Translations under genes and position numbers: made by a program | Origin: CBDHDN01 sp965261585 | GTDB taxonomy: Bacteria > Pseudomonadota > Alphaproteobacteria > UBA6615 | Length of the DNA stretch: 64,000 bases | Reading direction: 5' to 3' | NCBI GenBank assembly: GCA_965261585.1 | Contig: CBDHDN010000069.1 | Coordinates: 1 to 64,000, forward strand | In this document: piece after piece, positions 54,340-63,635 of the stretch | Layout of the letters: each line of letters begins with the position of its first letter | Numbering within the stretch: the first letter of the stretch is position 1 | The notes under the pieces: model-generated | The model's database searches: none | Told to the model about the DNA's origin: nothing | The model's input: only the letters and a program-made list of their open reading frames with translations

Positions 54340-55644
54340 TCACTCGGTGGTGCCGCCGCGGCTGCGGATCGCCCCATAGAGCCGCGTCGGCATCTCGCTG
54401 ACCGGCACCGCTTCGGCGCAATCCGGCTTGGCCCGGCCCATCGCTGCGGCGCTGCGGGCATAGAGCGCCGCCCCGGGCGCCGCCGTCAGCCCGTGCAGGA
54501 CGACGCTCAACAGGACCGTGGTGACGACGATGGCCAGGAAGTCGGCGCGCGCCGCCACCGCCGATTCCTCGACGACGAGCAGCGCGAACAGGATCGAGGC
54601 CAGCCCGCGCGGCCCGAACCAGCCGAGGAAACCGACCGTGGGCGCGCTGACCCCGCTGCCGATCAGGCTGATCGCGACCGGCACCATGCGGATCAGGGTC
54701 AAGCTCAGCACGGCGTAGACGAGCACGATCGGATCGAACCCGGCGATCGCGGGCGGCACCATGACGGCGCCGAAGACGAGGAACGTCAGCAGCGTCAGCA
54801 GCTGGCCTTCGGTTTCGGCGAACTCGAACAGGAACGTGCAGGCCGAGCGCACGACGTTGCCCAGGGTCAGGCCGGCGACGAACGCGGCGATGAAGCCGTT
54901 GCCGCCGACCACCTCGGCCGCCGCGAAGGCGATGATGGCGAGGCCAAGTGCGCTCAACCCCTGAAACGGCAGCGTCATCCAGCCGGCGCGCGCGGCGCTG
55001 TCGACCAGCCGGCCGCCGATGCCGCCGACGGCGGCGCCGACCACCGGGCCCAGCACCAGCTGCAGCGCGACGAAGCGCACCCAGAAGTCGACCCCGGGCG
55101 ACGCCTCCGCGTGACCCGCCGAGGCAAACGACGCCAGGATCACGACGACCGGCAGGGCGATGCCGTCATTGAGCCCGCTCTCGATGCTCAGCGCCTGGCG
55201 GATGCGCACCGGCACCCGCGCGCTCGACACGACGGCCTGGCCGAGCGCCGCGTCGGTCGGCGCCAGCACCGCCGCGATCAGCGCCGCCTCCAGGAGGCCG
55301 AACTGATCGAACAGCGCCATGGCGACGCCCAGCCCGGCCAGGATCGTCAGCGGCATGCCGATCGCGAGCATGCGCACCGGCAGGTTGTGATCGCGCCACA
55401 GCAGGCGCAAGTCGATGCGCGCCGCGTCGGTGAACAACACCAGCACCAGCGTCAGCTCGGCCAGCGTGTCGATGACGGCGGTGTCGACGTCTAAATCGGC
55501 AACCGCCAGCACACCCGGTCCAATGATCAGGCCGAACGCGACGAACACCATCGGCGGCGTGATCGCAGACTGCTGCAGCCGCCCCGACACGAGGGCATAG
55601 CCCAGCAGGCCGAACGCGACGATGACGAACGTCAGCGATTCCAC
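54340..55644 (-). CDS. Cation/proton antiporter (CPA, NhaP-like)
   Basis: 434 aa from the GTG at 55644, supported by AAAGGA 9 bases upstream. About 12 hydrophobic segments. Family signatures: LVLFTDAARIDL, APTDAALGQAVV (ion-site acids), SGLNDGIALPVVV, and GWFGPRGLASILFALL near the C-terminus. Exchanges Na+ or K+ for H+ across the inner membrane; ion preference is not readable. It is on the same strand as the glucoamylase, from which a long palindrome separates it. Confidence 0.9.
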   Translation of the reverse strand: MESLTFVIVAFGLLGYALVSGRLQQSAITPPMVFVAFGLIIGPGVLAVADLDVDTAVIDTLAELTLVLVLFTDAARIDLRLLWRDHNLPVRMLAIGMPLTILAGLGVAMALFDQFGLLEAALIAAVLAPTDAALGQAVVSSARVPVRIRQALSIESGLNDGIALPVVVILASFASAGHAEASPGVDFWVRFVALQLVLGPVVGAAVGGIGGRLVDSAARAGWMTLPFQGLSALGLAIIAFAAAEVVGGNGFIAAFVAGLTLGNVVRSACTFLFEFAETEGQLLTLLTFLVFGAVMVPPAIAGFDPIVLVYAVLSLTLIRMVPVAISLIGSGVSAPTVGFLGWFGPRGLASILFALLVVEESAVAARADFLAIVVTTVLLSVVLHGLTAAPGAALYARSAAAMGRAKPDCAEAVPVSEMPTRLYGAIRSRGGTTE

Positions 55645-55672
55645 GCGCCGTTTCCTTTGAGGTTGTCGCACA

Positions 55673-55771
55673 CCCCCCACCCCAACCCTCCCCCCCTTGG
55701 GGGGAGGGAGTGTGACGTGCCACGCTCGTCCTGGCCCCCTCCCCCCAAGGGGGGGAGGGTTGGGGTGGGGG
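55673..55771. repeat. Long perfect palindrome between two genes
   Basis: Two 36-base arms are exact complements, separated by about 27 bases. The left arm begins ccccccaccccaaccctc and the right arm ends gagggttggggtgggggg. It can form a very stable hairpin. It lies between the glucoamylase and the antiporter, both on the minus strand, and resembles dispersed intergenic palindromes of alphaproteobacteria. Confidence 0.8.
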
Positions 55772-55799
55772 GTAGTTCAGGATACGGCAACGGATCCCC

Positions 55800-57614
55800 C
55801 TAAACGTGGCGTGTCGGCGCGCCGCCGGACAGCCGCCGGTCCAGATCGTAGGCGGCGCTGATCAGGCCGAGATGGGTGAAGGCCTGGGGAAAGTTGCCGA
55901 GGTGCTCGCCATGCGGCCCGAGCTCTTCGGCGTAGAGGCCGAGATGATTGGCATAGCCCAGCGCCTTCTCGAAGTTGAGCCGCGCCTTCTGTAAATCGCC
56001 GGCCCGCGACAGGCATTCGACGTACCAGAACGAGCACATGTTGAACGTACCTTCTTCGCCGGCGAGGCCGTCATGGGCCGCGTCGCCAACCCGGTAGCGG
56101 AAGACCAGGGGATCGTCGACCAGCTCTTCCTCGATCGCTTTCAGGGTGGAGAGCCAGCGCGGATCGGTCGGGCTGATGAACTTGACCAGCGGCATCAGCA
56201 GGCTCGCGGCGTCCAGGGTCGTCGAGCCCTTGTACTGGATGAACGCGCGGCGCTCGGGGTTCCAGAAGTGGGTGAAGATTTCCCGGTAGATCTCGTCGCG
56301 AACCTTGTGCCAGCGGGCCAGCGGCGCCGGAAACGAGCGTTTGTGCGCCAACCGCACCGCGCGGTCCAGCGCGACCCAGCACATCAGCCGCGAATACAGG
56401 AATTCCTGCTTGCCGCCGCGGACCTCCCAGATGCCCTCGTCCTTGAGCCGCCAGTTGGCGCAGACCCACTCGATCGTCGGCACCAGGCGCATCCACAAAT
56501 CGTGCGAGATCGGCTCGGCGTACTTGTTGTAGAGATAGACCGTGTCCATCAGCTCGCCATAGATGTCGAGCTGCAGCTGGTCATAGGCGCCGTTGCCGAT
56601 GCGCACCGGCGTCGATTGGCGATAGCCCTCGAGATGGGAAAGCTCGGACTCCACGAGTTCGCTCCGGCCATTGATGCCGTACATGATCTGCAGCGTCCCG
56701 TCCGGCCGGCAATCGCTGCAGCGCTGGCACAGCCAGTCCATGAACGCGGCGGCCTCGTCGGTGAAGCCGAGGCGCAACAGCGCATAGAGCGTGAACGAGG
56801 CGTCGCGGATCCAGCTGTAGCGGTAGTCCCAATTACGCACGCCGCCGATCTCTTCCGGCAGGCCGAACGTTGGCGCCGCGACCAGCGAGCCGTGGCGTTG
56901 CGACGTCAGCAGCTTGAGCACCAGGGCCGAGCGGTTGACCGTCTCGCGCCAGCGCCCGCGATAGGTCGATCGGGCGACCCAGTTGCGCCAGAAGTTCATC
57001 GTCTGCTTGAACGTCTCGGCGACGTAGTGCGGCGCCCCGCTGTGGCTCTCGACCCGGCCGTCTTCGAGGATGAAGGACGCCGTCGCGCCGGCGCCGAGCG
57101 TGAAGTCGGCGACGCCGTCGCCACCGACCACATCGACCGGCACGCTCGCGCGCAGGCGCAGCACCGTGCCGTCCGGCCCGTTCGAGCGGAACACGAGGCC
57201 GCCGTCGATGCGCTCGACCTTGTGGTCGGCGCGGCCATAGTCGAAGCGCGGCGCACAGACCATGCGAAAGCGGATCTCGCCGCGCACGGTCTTGACGCGG
57301 CGGACGACGTCGTGGGCAATCGGCCCGGCCTCGATCGGCATGAAGTCGGAGACCTCGGCGACCCCCTCGGCCGACAGGAAGCGCGTCAGCAGGATATTCG
57401 TGTCGGGCAGATAGAGCTGCTTGTGGGTGACCCGCTCGAGCTCCGGCGCGATCTTGAAGCGGCCGCCCTTCGCGTGGTCGAGCAGCGCCGCGAAGATCGT
57501 CGGCGAATCGAAATGCGGAAAACACATGAAGTCGATCGACCCGTCCAGGCTGACCAGCGCAACCGTGTTCAAGTCGCCGATGATCCCGTGGTCCTCGATC
57601 GGCCGGTAGTTCAT
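55800..57614 (-). CDS. Glycoside hydrolase family 15 protein (glucoamylase/trehalase type)
   Basis: 604 aa from the ATG at 57614, with AGGGGCAG upstream. N-terminal beta-sandwich domain (MNYRPIEDHGIIGDLNTVAL, DFMCFPHFDSPTIFAALLD), then the alpha/alpha barrel with NWDYRYSWIRDASFTLYALL, a YDQLQLDIYGELMD block, and EEGTFNMCSFWYVECLSRAGD carrying the catalytic Glu. No signal peptide, so cytoplasmic. This subgroup includes trehalases and glucodextranases; the substrate is undetermined. Confidence 0.92.
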   Translation of the reverse strand: MNYRPIEDHGIIGDLNTVALVSLDGSIDFMCFPHFDSPTIFAALLDHAKGGRFKIAPELERVTHKQLYLPDTNILLTRFLSAEGVAEVSDFMPIEAGPIAHDVVRRVKTVRGEIRFRMVCAPRFDYGRADHKVERIDGGLVFRSNGPDGTVLRLRASVPVDVVGGDGVADFTLGAGATASFILEDGRVESHSGAPHYVAETFKQTMNFWRNWVARSTYRGRWRETVNRSALVLKLLTSQRHGSLVAAPTFGLPEEIGGVRNWDYRYSWIRDASFTLYALLRLGFTDEAAAFMDWLCQRCSDCRPDGTLQIMYGINGRSELVESELSHLEGYRQSTPVRIGNGAYDQLQLDIYGELMDTVYLYNKYAEPISHDLWMRLVPTIEWVCANWRLKDEGIWEVRGGKQEFLYSRLMCWVALDRAVRLAHKRSFPAPLARWHKVRDEIYREIFTHFWNPERRAFIQYKGSTTLDAASLLMPLVKFISPTDPRWLSTLKAIEEELVDDPLVFRYRVGDAAHDGLAGEEGTFNMCSFWYVECLSRAGDLQKARLNFEKALGYANHLGLYAEELGPHGEHLGNFPQAFTHLGLISAAYDLDRRLSGGAPTRHV

Positions 57615-57735
57615 GCTGCCCCTGCCCCTCGGTGCCATCCGCGGCCTCGTGCCGAGGATCCATGACACGTTACGCACATCCACCGGATCGCGCACCGGCT
57701 CCCCGGTCTGCGCTCCACAACGAGCCACCGACAGC

Positions 57736-57914
57736 GCCGCCCGAAAAACGATTGAAATTTGGATAGTTCTCGGCACCTGCGCCATCCAGCAGCTGCGGGA
57801 TTGCCTGCGTTATCAGGTGCTCCCAGTGGTCGTGATATCCCAGGTAAAGACGGCTCCAGCCGGCGTGCTCAAAGTTTCGAAATGCCTCTGCATCGAATTC
57901 GGCTGATCTGCCAT
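57736..57914 (-). pseudogene. Remnant of a methyltransferase N-terminus
   Basis: The minus strand from the ATG at 57914 reads MADQ, then after a one-base shift FDAEAFRNFEHAGW, LGYHDHWEHLITQA and IPQLLDGAGAENY. This resembles the N-terminus of small class I SAM methyltransferases. The SAM-binding GxGxG region is absent and the sequence runs out toward the glucoamylase start. It looks like a truncated, frameshifted leftover. Confidence 0.35.
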
Positions 57915-57951
57915 TGGCAATTCCAATCGATGTCCACGCGTGACGCGTTGC

Positions 57952-59118
57952 TTAGGCCGGCTCGCTCGCCTCTTTGTCGGCGGCGACCCGCGTCTCGGCG
58001 ACCCGGGTGATCGCCTCGCGCAGGTCCGCGTCGGCCTCCAGCAGCTCGTTGAAGTCTTCCGCGTCGAGCGCCAGCAGCCGGGCGCGCGTGATCGTCCGCA
58101 CCGTCGCCGAGCGGCGGCTGTGGCGCAGCAGCGCCGCCTCGCCGAAGAATTCGCCGTCCTCCAGCCGGATCGCGTGCGGCGCCAGGTCCGCTTCGACCTG
58201 GCCGGAGGCGATGAAATACATGCAGTCGGCCTCGTCGCCCTTGCGGAACACCACCGTGTCCGGCGGCACGACGCGCGCCCGCAGCAGGTTCGTGATGCGC
58301 GAGACCGACAGGGCATCCAGCTTGGCGAACAGCGGCACCCGGGCGACCATGCCCCAGGTGACGACGAAGTCGCGGCGGTGGATCTCGCTGGCGAAGCCCG
58401 AGGCGATGATGCCGATCGGCAGGGCGAACATGCCGAGCCCGAAGACCATGACGACGACGCCGAGCACGCGGCCGAGGCCGGTGATCGGAATGGCGTCGCC
58501 ATAGCCCACGGTGGTCAGGGTCGCCGCCGCCCACCACATCGCCTGGGGGATGCTGCCGAACACGTCGGGCTGCACGTGGCGCTCGACATTGTACATGGCC
58601 GTGGCGGCGAGGGTCAGCAGCCCCACCATGATCAGCAGCGCGGCGACGAGCGCCCGTCGCTCGTCGGCCAGGACCCGGCCCAGGGTCGCCAGCGCCGGCG
58701 AATAGCGGGCCAGCTTGAACAGGCGCAGCAGGCGGAAGATCCGCAGCATGCGCAGGTCCAGGAACGGGAAGAACAGCGCGATGTAGAACGGCAGGATCGC
58801 CAGCAGATCGATGATCGCATAGGGGCTCGCGGCGAAGCGCAGTCGTGCCTTCAGCGGCGACAGGCGGGCCAGTGGCAGGTGTTCGACGCAGACCCAGACG
58901 CGCAGGGCGTACTCGACCGTGAAGATGGCGACCGAGACGGTGTCGAATACCCGGAAGGCCGGCCCGTAGCGCTGCGCCAGGGACGGCACGGTCTCCAGGG
59001 TCACGGCGACGACGTTGGCGACGATCAGCACGATCAGCCCCCAGTCAATGGCGAGGCTCGGCCAATCCTTGGGGTGCGAGGTCTCGAGCAGCTCGTAGAG
59101 GCGGCGCGGCGCCTTCAT
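57952..59118 (-). CDS. Voltage-sensor potassium channel with cyclic-nucleotide-binding domain
   Basis: 388 aa. Six hydrophobic segments, with an S4-like MLRIFRLLRLFKLARY (charged voltage-sensor helix), a pore loop with the K+ selectivity filter TTVGYGDA, and a C-terminal cNMP-binding domain (DTVVFRKGDEADCMYFIASGQVEA, GEFFGEAALLRHSRRSATVRT with the FGE-RSA cassette). Similar to MloK1 of Mesorhizobium. The start overlaps the murQ stop (ATGA). Confidence 0.93.
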   Translation of the reverse strand: MKAPRRLYELLETSHPKDWPSLAIDWGLIVLIVANVVAVTLETVPSLAQRYGPAFRVFDTVSVAIFTVEYALRVWVCVEHLPLARLSPLKARLRFAASPYAIIDLLAILPFYIALFFPFLDLRMLRIFRLLRLFKLARYSPALATLGRVLADERRALVAALLIMVGLLTLAATAMYNVERHVQPDVFGSIPQAMWWAAATLTTVGYGDAIPITGLGRVLGVVVMVFGLGMFALPIGIIASGFASEIHRRDFVVTWGMVARVPLFAKLDALSVSRITNLLRARVVPPDTVVFRKGDEADCMYFIASGQVEADLAPHAIRLEDGEFFGEAALLRHSRRSATVRTITRARLLALDAEDFNELLEADADLREAITRVAETRVAADKEASEPA

Positions 59119-60086
59119 GCGGGCCGCGTGTCGAGCGCGGCGAAGGCCCGGCGCAGATCGTCGTCGTTGGCGTCGAGCAGTTGCCGCCCGGCCGCTTGCG
59201 TGAGGCCGCGCAGCACCAGGGCCGCGAGCTTGACGCTGCCGTCGGCCTGTTTCAGAGCGTCCGCGGCACGGCCGGCGTCGACGCCGGCGATCTCGCGCAC
59301 CATGCGGACGCGGCGCTCGGTCAGCTTCACGTTGCCGGCCTGCACGTCGACCATCAGCCCGTCATAGACGTGGCCGAGCCGGATCATGATCAGCGTCGAC
59401 AGCAGGTTGAGCGCAACCTTCTGTGCCGTGCCCGCCTTCATGCGGGTCGAGCCGGCGATCGCCTCCGGTCCGGTCGCCAGCAGGATCGCGTGGTCGGCAC
59501 CGTCGAACAGCGGCGCGTCGGCGTTGTTGGCGATCGCGATGGTCAGGGCACCACACTTGCCGGCCGCGGCGAGCGCGCGTCGGGTGTACGGTGTGCGGCC
59601 ACTGGCGGCAACGGCGATCAGCACGTCGTCGGCGCCGAGGCCCGCGTCGGCGACGGCGCGCGCGGCCGCGGCCTCGTCGTCCTCGGCGCCCTCGACCGAC
59701 GTGGTCAGCGCTGGCGCGCCGCCGGCGATGAACCAGCCGAGCCGGTTTTGCGGCCAGCCGAACGTGGGCGTCAGCTCGACCCCGTCCAGGACGGCGAGCC
59801 GCCCCGAGGTGCCGGCGCCCGCGTAGCACAGGCGCCCACCGGCGCGCAGCCGCGCCACTGCCGCGGTCGCTGCCGCGCCGATCGCCGGCAGCGCCGGCCC
59901 GACTGCGGCGACCGCCGCAAGCTGCCCTTCGAGCAGGGTCTGCAGGATATCCGGCGCGTCCCAGCAGTCGATCCCGCGATAGCGGGGCGAGAACGCCTCG
60001 GTGCTCCGCACCTCGGTGCCTGGCGCCTCGGCGCTTGTCCTGGCGGTGCGGTTTGGGGTACGCGTCGGCGCGCGCTCCGCCGGCAT
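59115..60086 (-). CDS. murQ: N-acetylmuramic acid 6-phosphate etherase
   Basis: 323 aa from the ATG at 60086, with GGAGG 8 bases upstream. Cleaves the lactyl ether of MurNAc-6-P to give GlcNAc-6-P in peptidoglycan recycling. SIS domain: CYAGAGTSGRLAVLDGVELTPTF, SVEGAEDDEAAA, VAASGRTPYTRRAL, and GSTRMKAGTAQKVALNLLST; a UBA-like C-terminus. The divergent nagA would use its product. The N-terminus is about 25 residues longer than the core. It overlaps the channel gene, so the two are co-expressed. Confidence 0.95.
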   Translation of the reverse strand: MPAERAPTRTPNRTARTSAEAPGTEVRSTEAFSPRYRGIDCWDAPDILQTLLEGQLAAVAAVGPALPAIGAAATAAVARLRAGGRLCYAGAGTSGRLAVLDGVELTPTFGWPQNRLGWFIAGGAPALTTSVEGAEDDEAAAARAVADAGLGADDVLIAVAASGRTPYTRRALAAAGKCGALTIAIANNADAPLFDGADHAILLATGPEAIAGSTRMKAGTAQKVALNLLSTLIMIRLGHVYDGLMVDVQAGNVKLTERRVRMVREIAGVDAGRAADALKQADGSVKLAALVLRGLTQAAGRQLLDANDDDLRRAFAALDTRPA

Positions 60087-60118
60087 GGGCTGGCCTCCGT
60101 ATCGTGGCAGGGCGGCGT

Positions 60119-60132
60119 ACTGTAATACCAGT
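60119..60132. promoter_or_regulatory. Possible operator between murQ and nagA
   Basis: ACTGTAATACCAGT has complementary outer ACTG/CAGT arms and is the only AT-rich patch in the divergent intergenic space. It could bind a GntR-type amino-sugar regulator; this is a guess from position and shape. Confidence 0.25.
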
Positions 60133-60161
60133 GCCGTCCGGATCAGCAAGGGGATTGGCGT

Positions 60162-61280
60162 TTGGCCCAAGCGCTCAGCGGCAGAATTCTCGGCGCCGAT
60201 GGCTGGGTCGACGGCCGCCTGCGCTTCACCGACCGCATCACGGCGATCGAGCCCGCGGCCGTCGCGGCCGACGCGCCGGCGATCCTGCCCGGCTTCATCG
60301 ATCTGCACGTGCATGGCGGCGCCGGCGCCGACACCATGGAGGGCGCGGCCGCCGTGCGGGCCCTGGCGCGGGCGCACGCCGCCCACGGCACGACGAGCCT
60401 GTTGGCGACGACCGTGACGGCGCCGCTGCCCGAGGTCGAGGCGGCGCTCGCCGGCATCGCCGAAGTCGCCGGCGACCGCCAGGCCGACGAGGCGCGGGTA
60501 CTCGGCGCGCACCTCGAGGGCCCGTTCATCAGCGGCGACAAGCTCGGCGCCCAGCCGCCCCACGCCATCGCACCCGATGTGGCGACGCTCGACCGCCTGC
60601 TGGCGCTGGCGCCGATCCGCGTCGTGACCCTGGCGCCCGAGGTCGCCGACGGCGCGGTCATCCGCCACCTCGCGCGGCAGGGCGTCCGGGCCCAGCTCGG
60701 CCACACCGGCGGTACCTATGAGCAGGCGGTCGACGCCCTGGCCCACGGCGCGGCCGGCTTCACCCACCTCTACAACGCCATGAGCGGGCTCCACCACCGC
60801 ACCCCGGGCATGGCCGGCGCGGCGCTCGCCAACGCCGAATATGCCGAGCTCATTCCCGACCTCATCCACGTCCATCCCGGCGCCATCAAGCTCGCCCTGC
60901 GGGCGATCCCCCGCCTCTATTGCGTGACCGACGCGACGGCCGCGGCCGGCATGCCCGACGGCGACTACCGCCTGGGCGAGCTCACCGTGACGCGCTGCCT
61001 CAACGGCGTCTATCTTGCCGACGGCACGCTCGCCGGCAGCACGCTGACGATGGATCAGGCGCTCGGCAACCTCGTGACGCTCGGCCTCGACATCGCCGAC
61101 GCGGCGGCCCGCGTGGCCACGAACGCCGCCGATTATCTCGGTCTTAAGGATCGCGGCCGCATCGTCGAAGGCGCCTGGGCCGACCTCGTCGTGCTCGACC
61201 CGGCCCACGCCGTACAGGCCGTCTATGTCGAGGGCGAACCGGTCGCCGCCGGTCCCGCGGCCGTGAGGCCGCCAGTGTGA
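60162..61280 (+). CDS. nagA: N-acetylglucosamine-6-phosphate deacetylase
   Basis: 372 aa from the TTG at 60162, with AAGGGGA upstream. Removes acetate from GlcNAc-6-P. Amidohydrolase motifs: LPGFIDLHVHGGAGAD (HxH pair), GAHLEGPFISGDKLGAQPP (metal Glu), LGHTGG and FTHLYNAMSGLHHR (His), and CVTDATAAAGMPDG (catalytic Asp). Next to murQ, it completes the route from recycled MurNAc-6-P toward glucosamine-6-P. Confidence 0.95.
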   Translation: MAQALSGRILGADGWVDGRLRFTDRITAIEPAAVAADAPAILPGFIDLHVHGGAGADTMEGAAAVRALARAHAAHGTTSLLATTVTAPLPEVEAALAGIAEVAGDRQADEARVLGAHLEGPFISGDKLGAQPPHAIAPDVATLDRLLALAPIRVVTLAPEVADGAVIRHLARQGVRAQLGHTGGTYEQAVDALAHGAAGFTHLYNAMSGLHHRTPGMAGAALANAEYAELIPDLIHVHPGAIKLALRAIPRLYCVTDATAAAGMPDGDYRLGELTVTRCLNGVYLADGTLAGSTLTMDQALGNLVTLGLDIADAAARVATNAADYLGLKDRGRIVEGAWADLVVLDPAHAVQAVYVEGEPVAAGPAAVRPPV

Positions 61281-61338
61281 AAGCCGCCGCGCGGCCGTGA
61301 AGCCCCCGGGCCGCCCATTGGGCTGCTAGGAGAGAGCC

Positions 61339-62853
61339 ATGAACGTCGACGATCTGCTGGCGTCGCTGCATTTGGATCCGGCCGCGTTGAAGGCCGGCGA
61401 CCTCGCCGTGACCAGCCCCATCGACGGGGCCGAGATCGGCCGCGTCGCCACCGACACAGCGGCCGACGTCGACGCCAAGATCGCCGCCGCGGCTGCCGCG
61501 TTTCAAGTCTGGCGAACGGTGCCGGCGCCGCGCCGCGGCGAGCTGATCCGCCTGTTCGGCGAGGTGCTCCGCACCCACAAGGAGCCGCTGGGCCGCCTCG
61601 TCACCCTCGAATCCGGCAAGATCGCCCAGGAGGGCCTGGGCGAGGTCCAGGAGATGATCGACATCTGCGACTATGCCGTCGGCCTGTCGCGTCAGCTCTA
61701 CGGCCTGACGATTGCCTCGGAGCGGCCGGGCCATCGCATGATGGAGACCTGGCATCCGCTCGGCGTCTGCGGCGTCATCAGCGCCTTCAACTTTCCCGTC
61801 GCCGTGTGGGCCTGGAACGCCTCGCTCGCCATCGTCTGCGGCGATACCGTCGTCTGGAAGCCGTCGGAGATGACGCCGCTGACGGCGCTCGCCTGTCAGC
61901 GCCTGTTCGCCCGCGCCGCCGAGCGCTTTGCCGCCGCGGGGCTCGGCGCCGCGCCGCCGGCGCTGAGCCAGATCATCGTCGGCGGCCGCGACGTCGGCGA
62001 GCGGCTGGTCGACGACGCCCGCGTGCCGGTGATCAGCGCCACCGGCAGCTGCCGCATGGGCGCTGCCGTGGCGCCGCGCGTCGGTGCCCGCTTCGGCCGC
62101 GCGATCCTCGAGCTCGGCGGCAACAACGCCATGATCGTCGCGCCGACGGCCGACCTCGACCTCGCCGTGCGGGCGGTCCTGTTCAGCGCCGTCGGCACCG
62201 CCGGCCAGCGCTGCACGAGCCTGCGCCGGCTGATCGTGCACGAGTCCATCAAGGACACCCTCGTCGAGCGGCTCCGCGGCGCCTATGCCGACGTGCCCAT
62301 TGGCTCTCCGGCCGATCCGGCGCAGCTCATGGGCCCGCTGATCAACGGCGGCGCCTTCGACGCCATGCAGGCGGCACTCGACCGCGCCCGCGCAGACGGC
62401 GGCCGGGTCACCGGCGGCGAGCGCCAGTTGACCGAGCGCTACCCAAACGCCTGGTACGTCACGCCCGCGATTGTCGAGATGCCGGGCCAGACCGAAATCG
62501 TCGAGACCGAGACGTTCGCGCCGATCCTCTACGTCATGGGCTACGCGGGCCTCGACCAGGCGATCGCCATGCACAACGCCGTGCCCCAGGGCCTGTCGTC
62601 GTGCATCTTCACGAACGACGTGCGCGAGGCCGAGCAGTTCCTGTCGGCGACCGGCAGCGACTGCGGCATCGCCAACGTCAATATCGGTCCCTCGGGCGCC
62701 GAGATCGGCGGCGCCTTCGGCGGCGAGAAGGAAACCGGCGGCGGCCGCGAGTCCGGTTCCGACGCCTGGCGCGGCTACATGCGTCGCCAGACCAACACGA
62801 TCAACTACTCCCGCGACCTGCCGCTCGCCCAGGGCATCAACTTCGGCGGCTGA
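61339..62853 (+). CDS. amaB: Family-7 aldehyde dehydrogenase (alpha-aminoadipic semialdehyde / P6C dehydrogenase)
   Basis: 504 aa, with AGGAGAG before the ATG at 61339. Oxidises 2-aminoadipate semialdehyde in lysine breakdown. ALDH7 features: CGVISAFNFPVAVWAWN, WKPSEMTPLTA (cofactor), ILELGGNNAM with the general-base Glu, and catalytic Cys292 in GTAGQRCTSLRR. The C-terminal GGAFGGEKETGGGRESGSDAW is typical of ALDH7/AmaB. No other lysine-catabolic gene is close, so the physiological role is inferred from the family. Confidence 0.88.
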   Translation: MNVDDLLASLHLDPAALKAGDLAVTSPIDGAEIGRVATDTAADVDAKIAAAAAAFQVWRTVPAPRRGELIRLFGEVLRTHKEPLGRLVTLESGKIAQEGLGEVQEMIDICDYAVGLSRQLYGLTIASERPGHRMMETWHPLGVCGVISAFNFPVAVWAWNASLAIVCGDTVVWKPSEMTPLTALACQRLFARAAERFAAAGLGAAPPALSQIIVGGRDVGERLVDDARVPVISATGSCRMGAAVAPRVGARFGRAILELGGNNAMIVAPTADLDLAVRAVLFSAVGTAGQRCTSLRRLIVHESIKDTLVERLRGAYADVPIGSPADPAQLMGPLINGGAFDAMQAALDRARADGGRVTGGERQLTERYPNAWYVTPAIVEMPGQTEIVETETFAPILYVMGYAGLDQAIAMHNAVPQGLSSCIFTNDVREAEQFLSATGSDCGIANVNIGPSGAEIGGAFGGEKETGGGRESGSDAWRGYMRRQTNTINYSRDLPLAQGINFGG

Positions 62854-63510
62854 CCGGCCGCGCCGCGGCCGCGCGGGGAGCTCGTCCTCCCCTGCCGTCA
62901 TTGCCGGGCTTGACCCACTGCTGTCCGGTTTAGAACATTTCAGGTTTGCGAGGCCCATAGCCGGCATTGGTGATGTAGTTCCAGCACTCATCGGGCTGGA
63001 ATTGATCGATGATCTCAGCGATTGCGGCCCAGACATCGTGCGTGGGCTCCCGGTCGGATGCAGGAAGTCCAATTTGGTATTTCCCGTCACCCTCGTGCTT
63101 GACACGAGGGCCCATCGCACGGGCTCACACCACTGTGCGGGCGCAGGCATGGGTCCTTGGGACAAGCCCAAGGACGACGAGAGTAGGGAGATTCTAGAGA
63201 GCAACACCGCCTCGAGCCAGCCAGATCCCGCGGGGCGTAGAACGGCCAGCAGATTAGGCGATGGCCCGCCTCATCGGAACTTCACGATCCGGTCTGCAGA
63301 GATGTGTGCATGCCGTAGGCTCGAGGCTGGGGTGCGGGGTTCGTTTTCGCGTCCATCTATCGATGATCCGTCGCAATCCCCCGTCCACATCGGCAGTCAG
63401 CCGGCCGCCGCCCTTTGCAATGCACGCCGGCGGGCGAATCGGGCTTGCACGTCCCGGCCGGTATCCCTGAGATTGCGCGCAACATCGGCTGCGCAGAGGG
63501 ATCGCCCCCA
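62854..63510. other. Region of IS and repeat debris
   Basis: Apart from the IS630 fragment, this stretch has a REP-like gtccttgggacaagcccaag hairpin segment near 63151 and the phrase ccactgctgtccggttta (62918), which is close to ccactgttgtccggttgg at 36989 and may be the end of a lost IS. No intact gene was recognised. Confidence 0.45.
62930..63070 (-). pseudogene. IS630-family transposase, C-terminal fragment
   Basis: The minus-strand frame reads SDREPTHDVWAAIAEIIDQF and then QPDECWNYITNAGYGP before the stop at 62930. This is the conserved C-terminus of IS630 transposases of the DECWNY type. It is a different subgroup from the copy at 37112-38179. Part of the same sequence recurs at 63707-63763. 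Confidence 0.6.
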
Positions 63511-63635
63511 ATGCCTGAGATCATTCGCACCATGTACGTGCTCGCCGTGCCGAACGTGACGGACACGGCGCGCTACTTCCAGGACGCGCTGGGCTTCGAA
63601 CTTCTACCGATCGAGGATGGCCAAAGCAAGGGGTG
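63511..63635 (+). pseudogene. VOC/glyoxalase-family protein, N-terminal fragment
   Basis: The ATG at 63511 begins MPEIIRTMYVLAVPNVTDTA, then RYFQDALGFELLPIEDGQ, the first beta-alpha unit of a VOC-fold protein. The coding sequence stops at about 63620 where a non-coding repeat (accacagagacacagaggca) begins. The rest is missing from the window, so the gene is truncated. Confidence 0.6.

Noticed and set aside
55673..55771. The long palindrome as a simple terminator.
   Set aside because: It is far longer than a terminator, has no T-run, and looks like a dispersed repeat.
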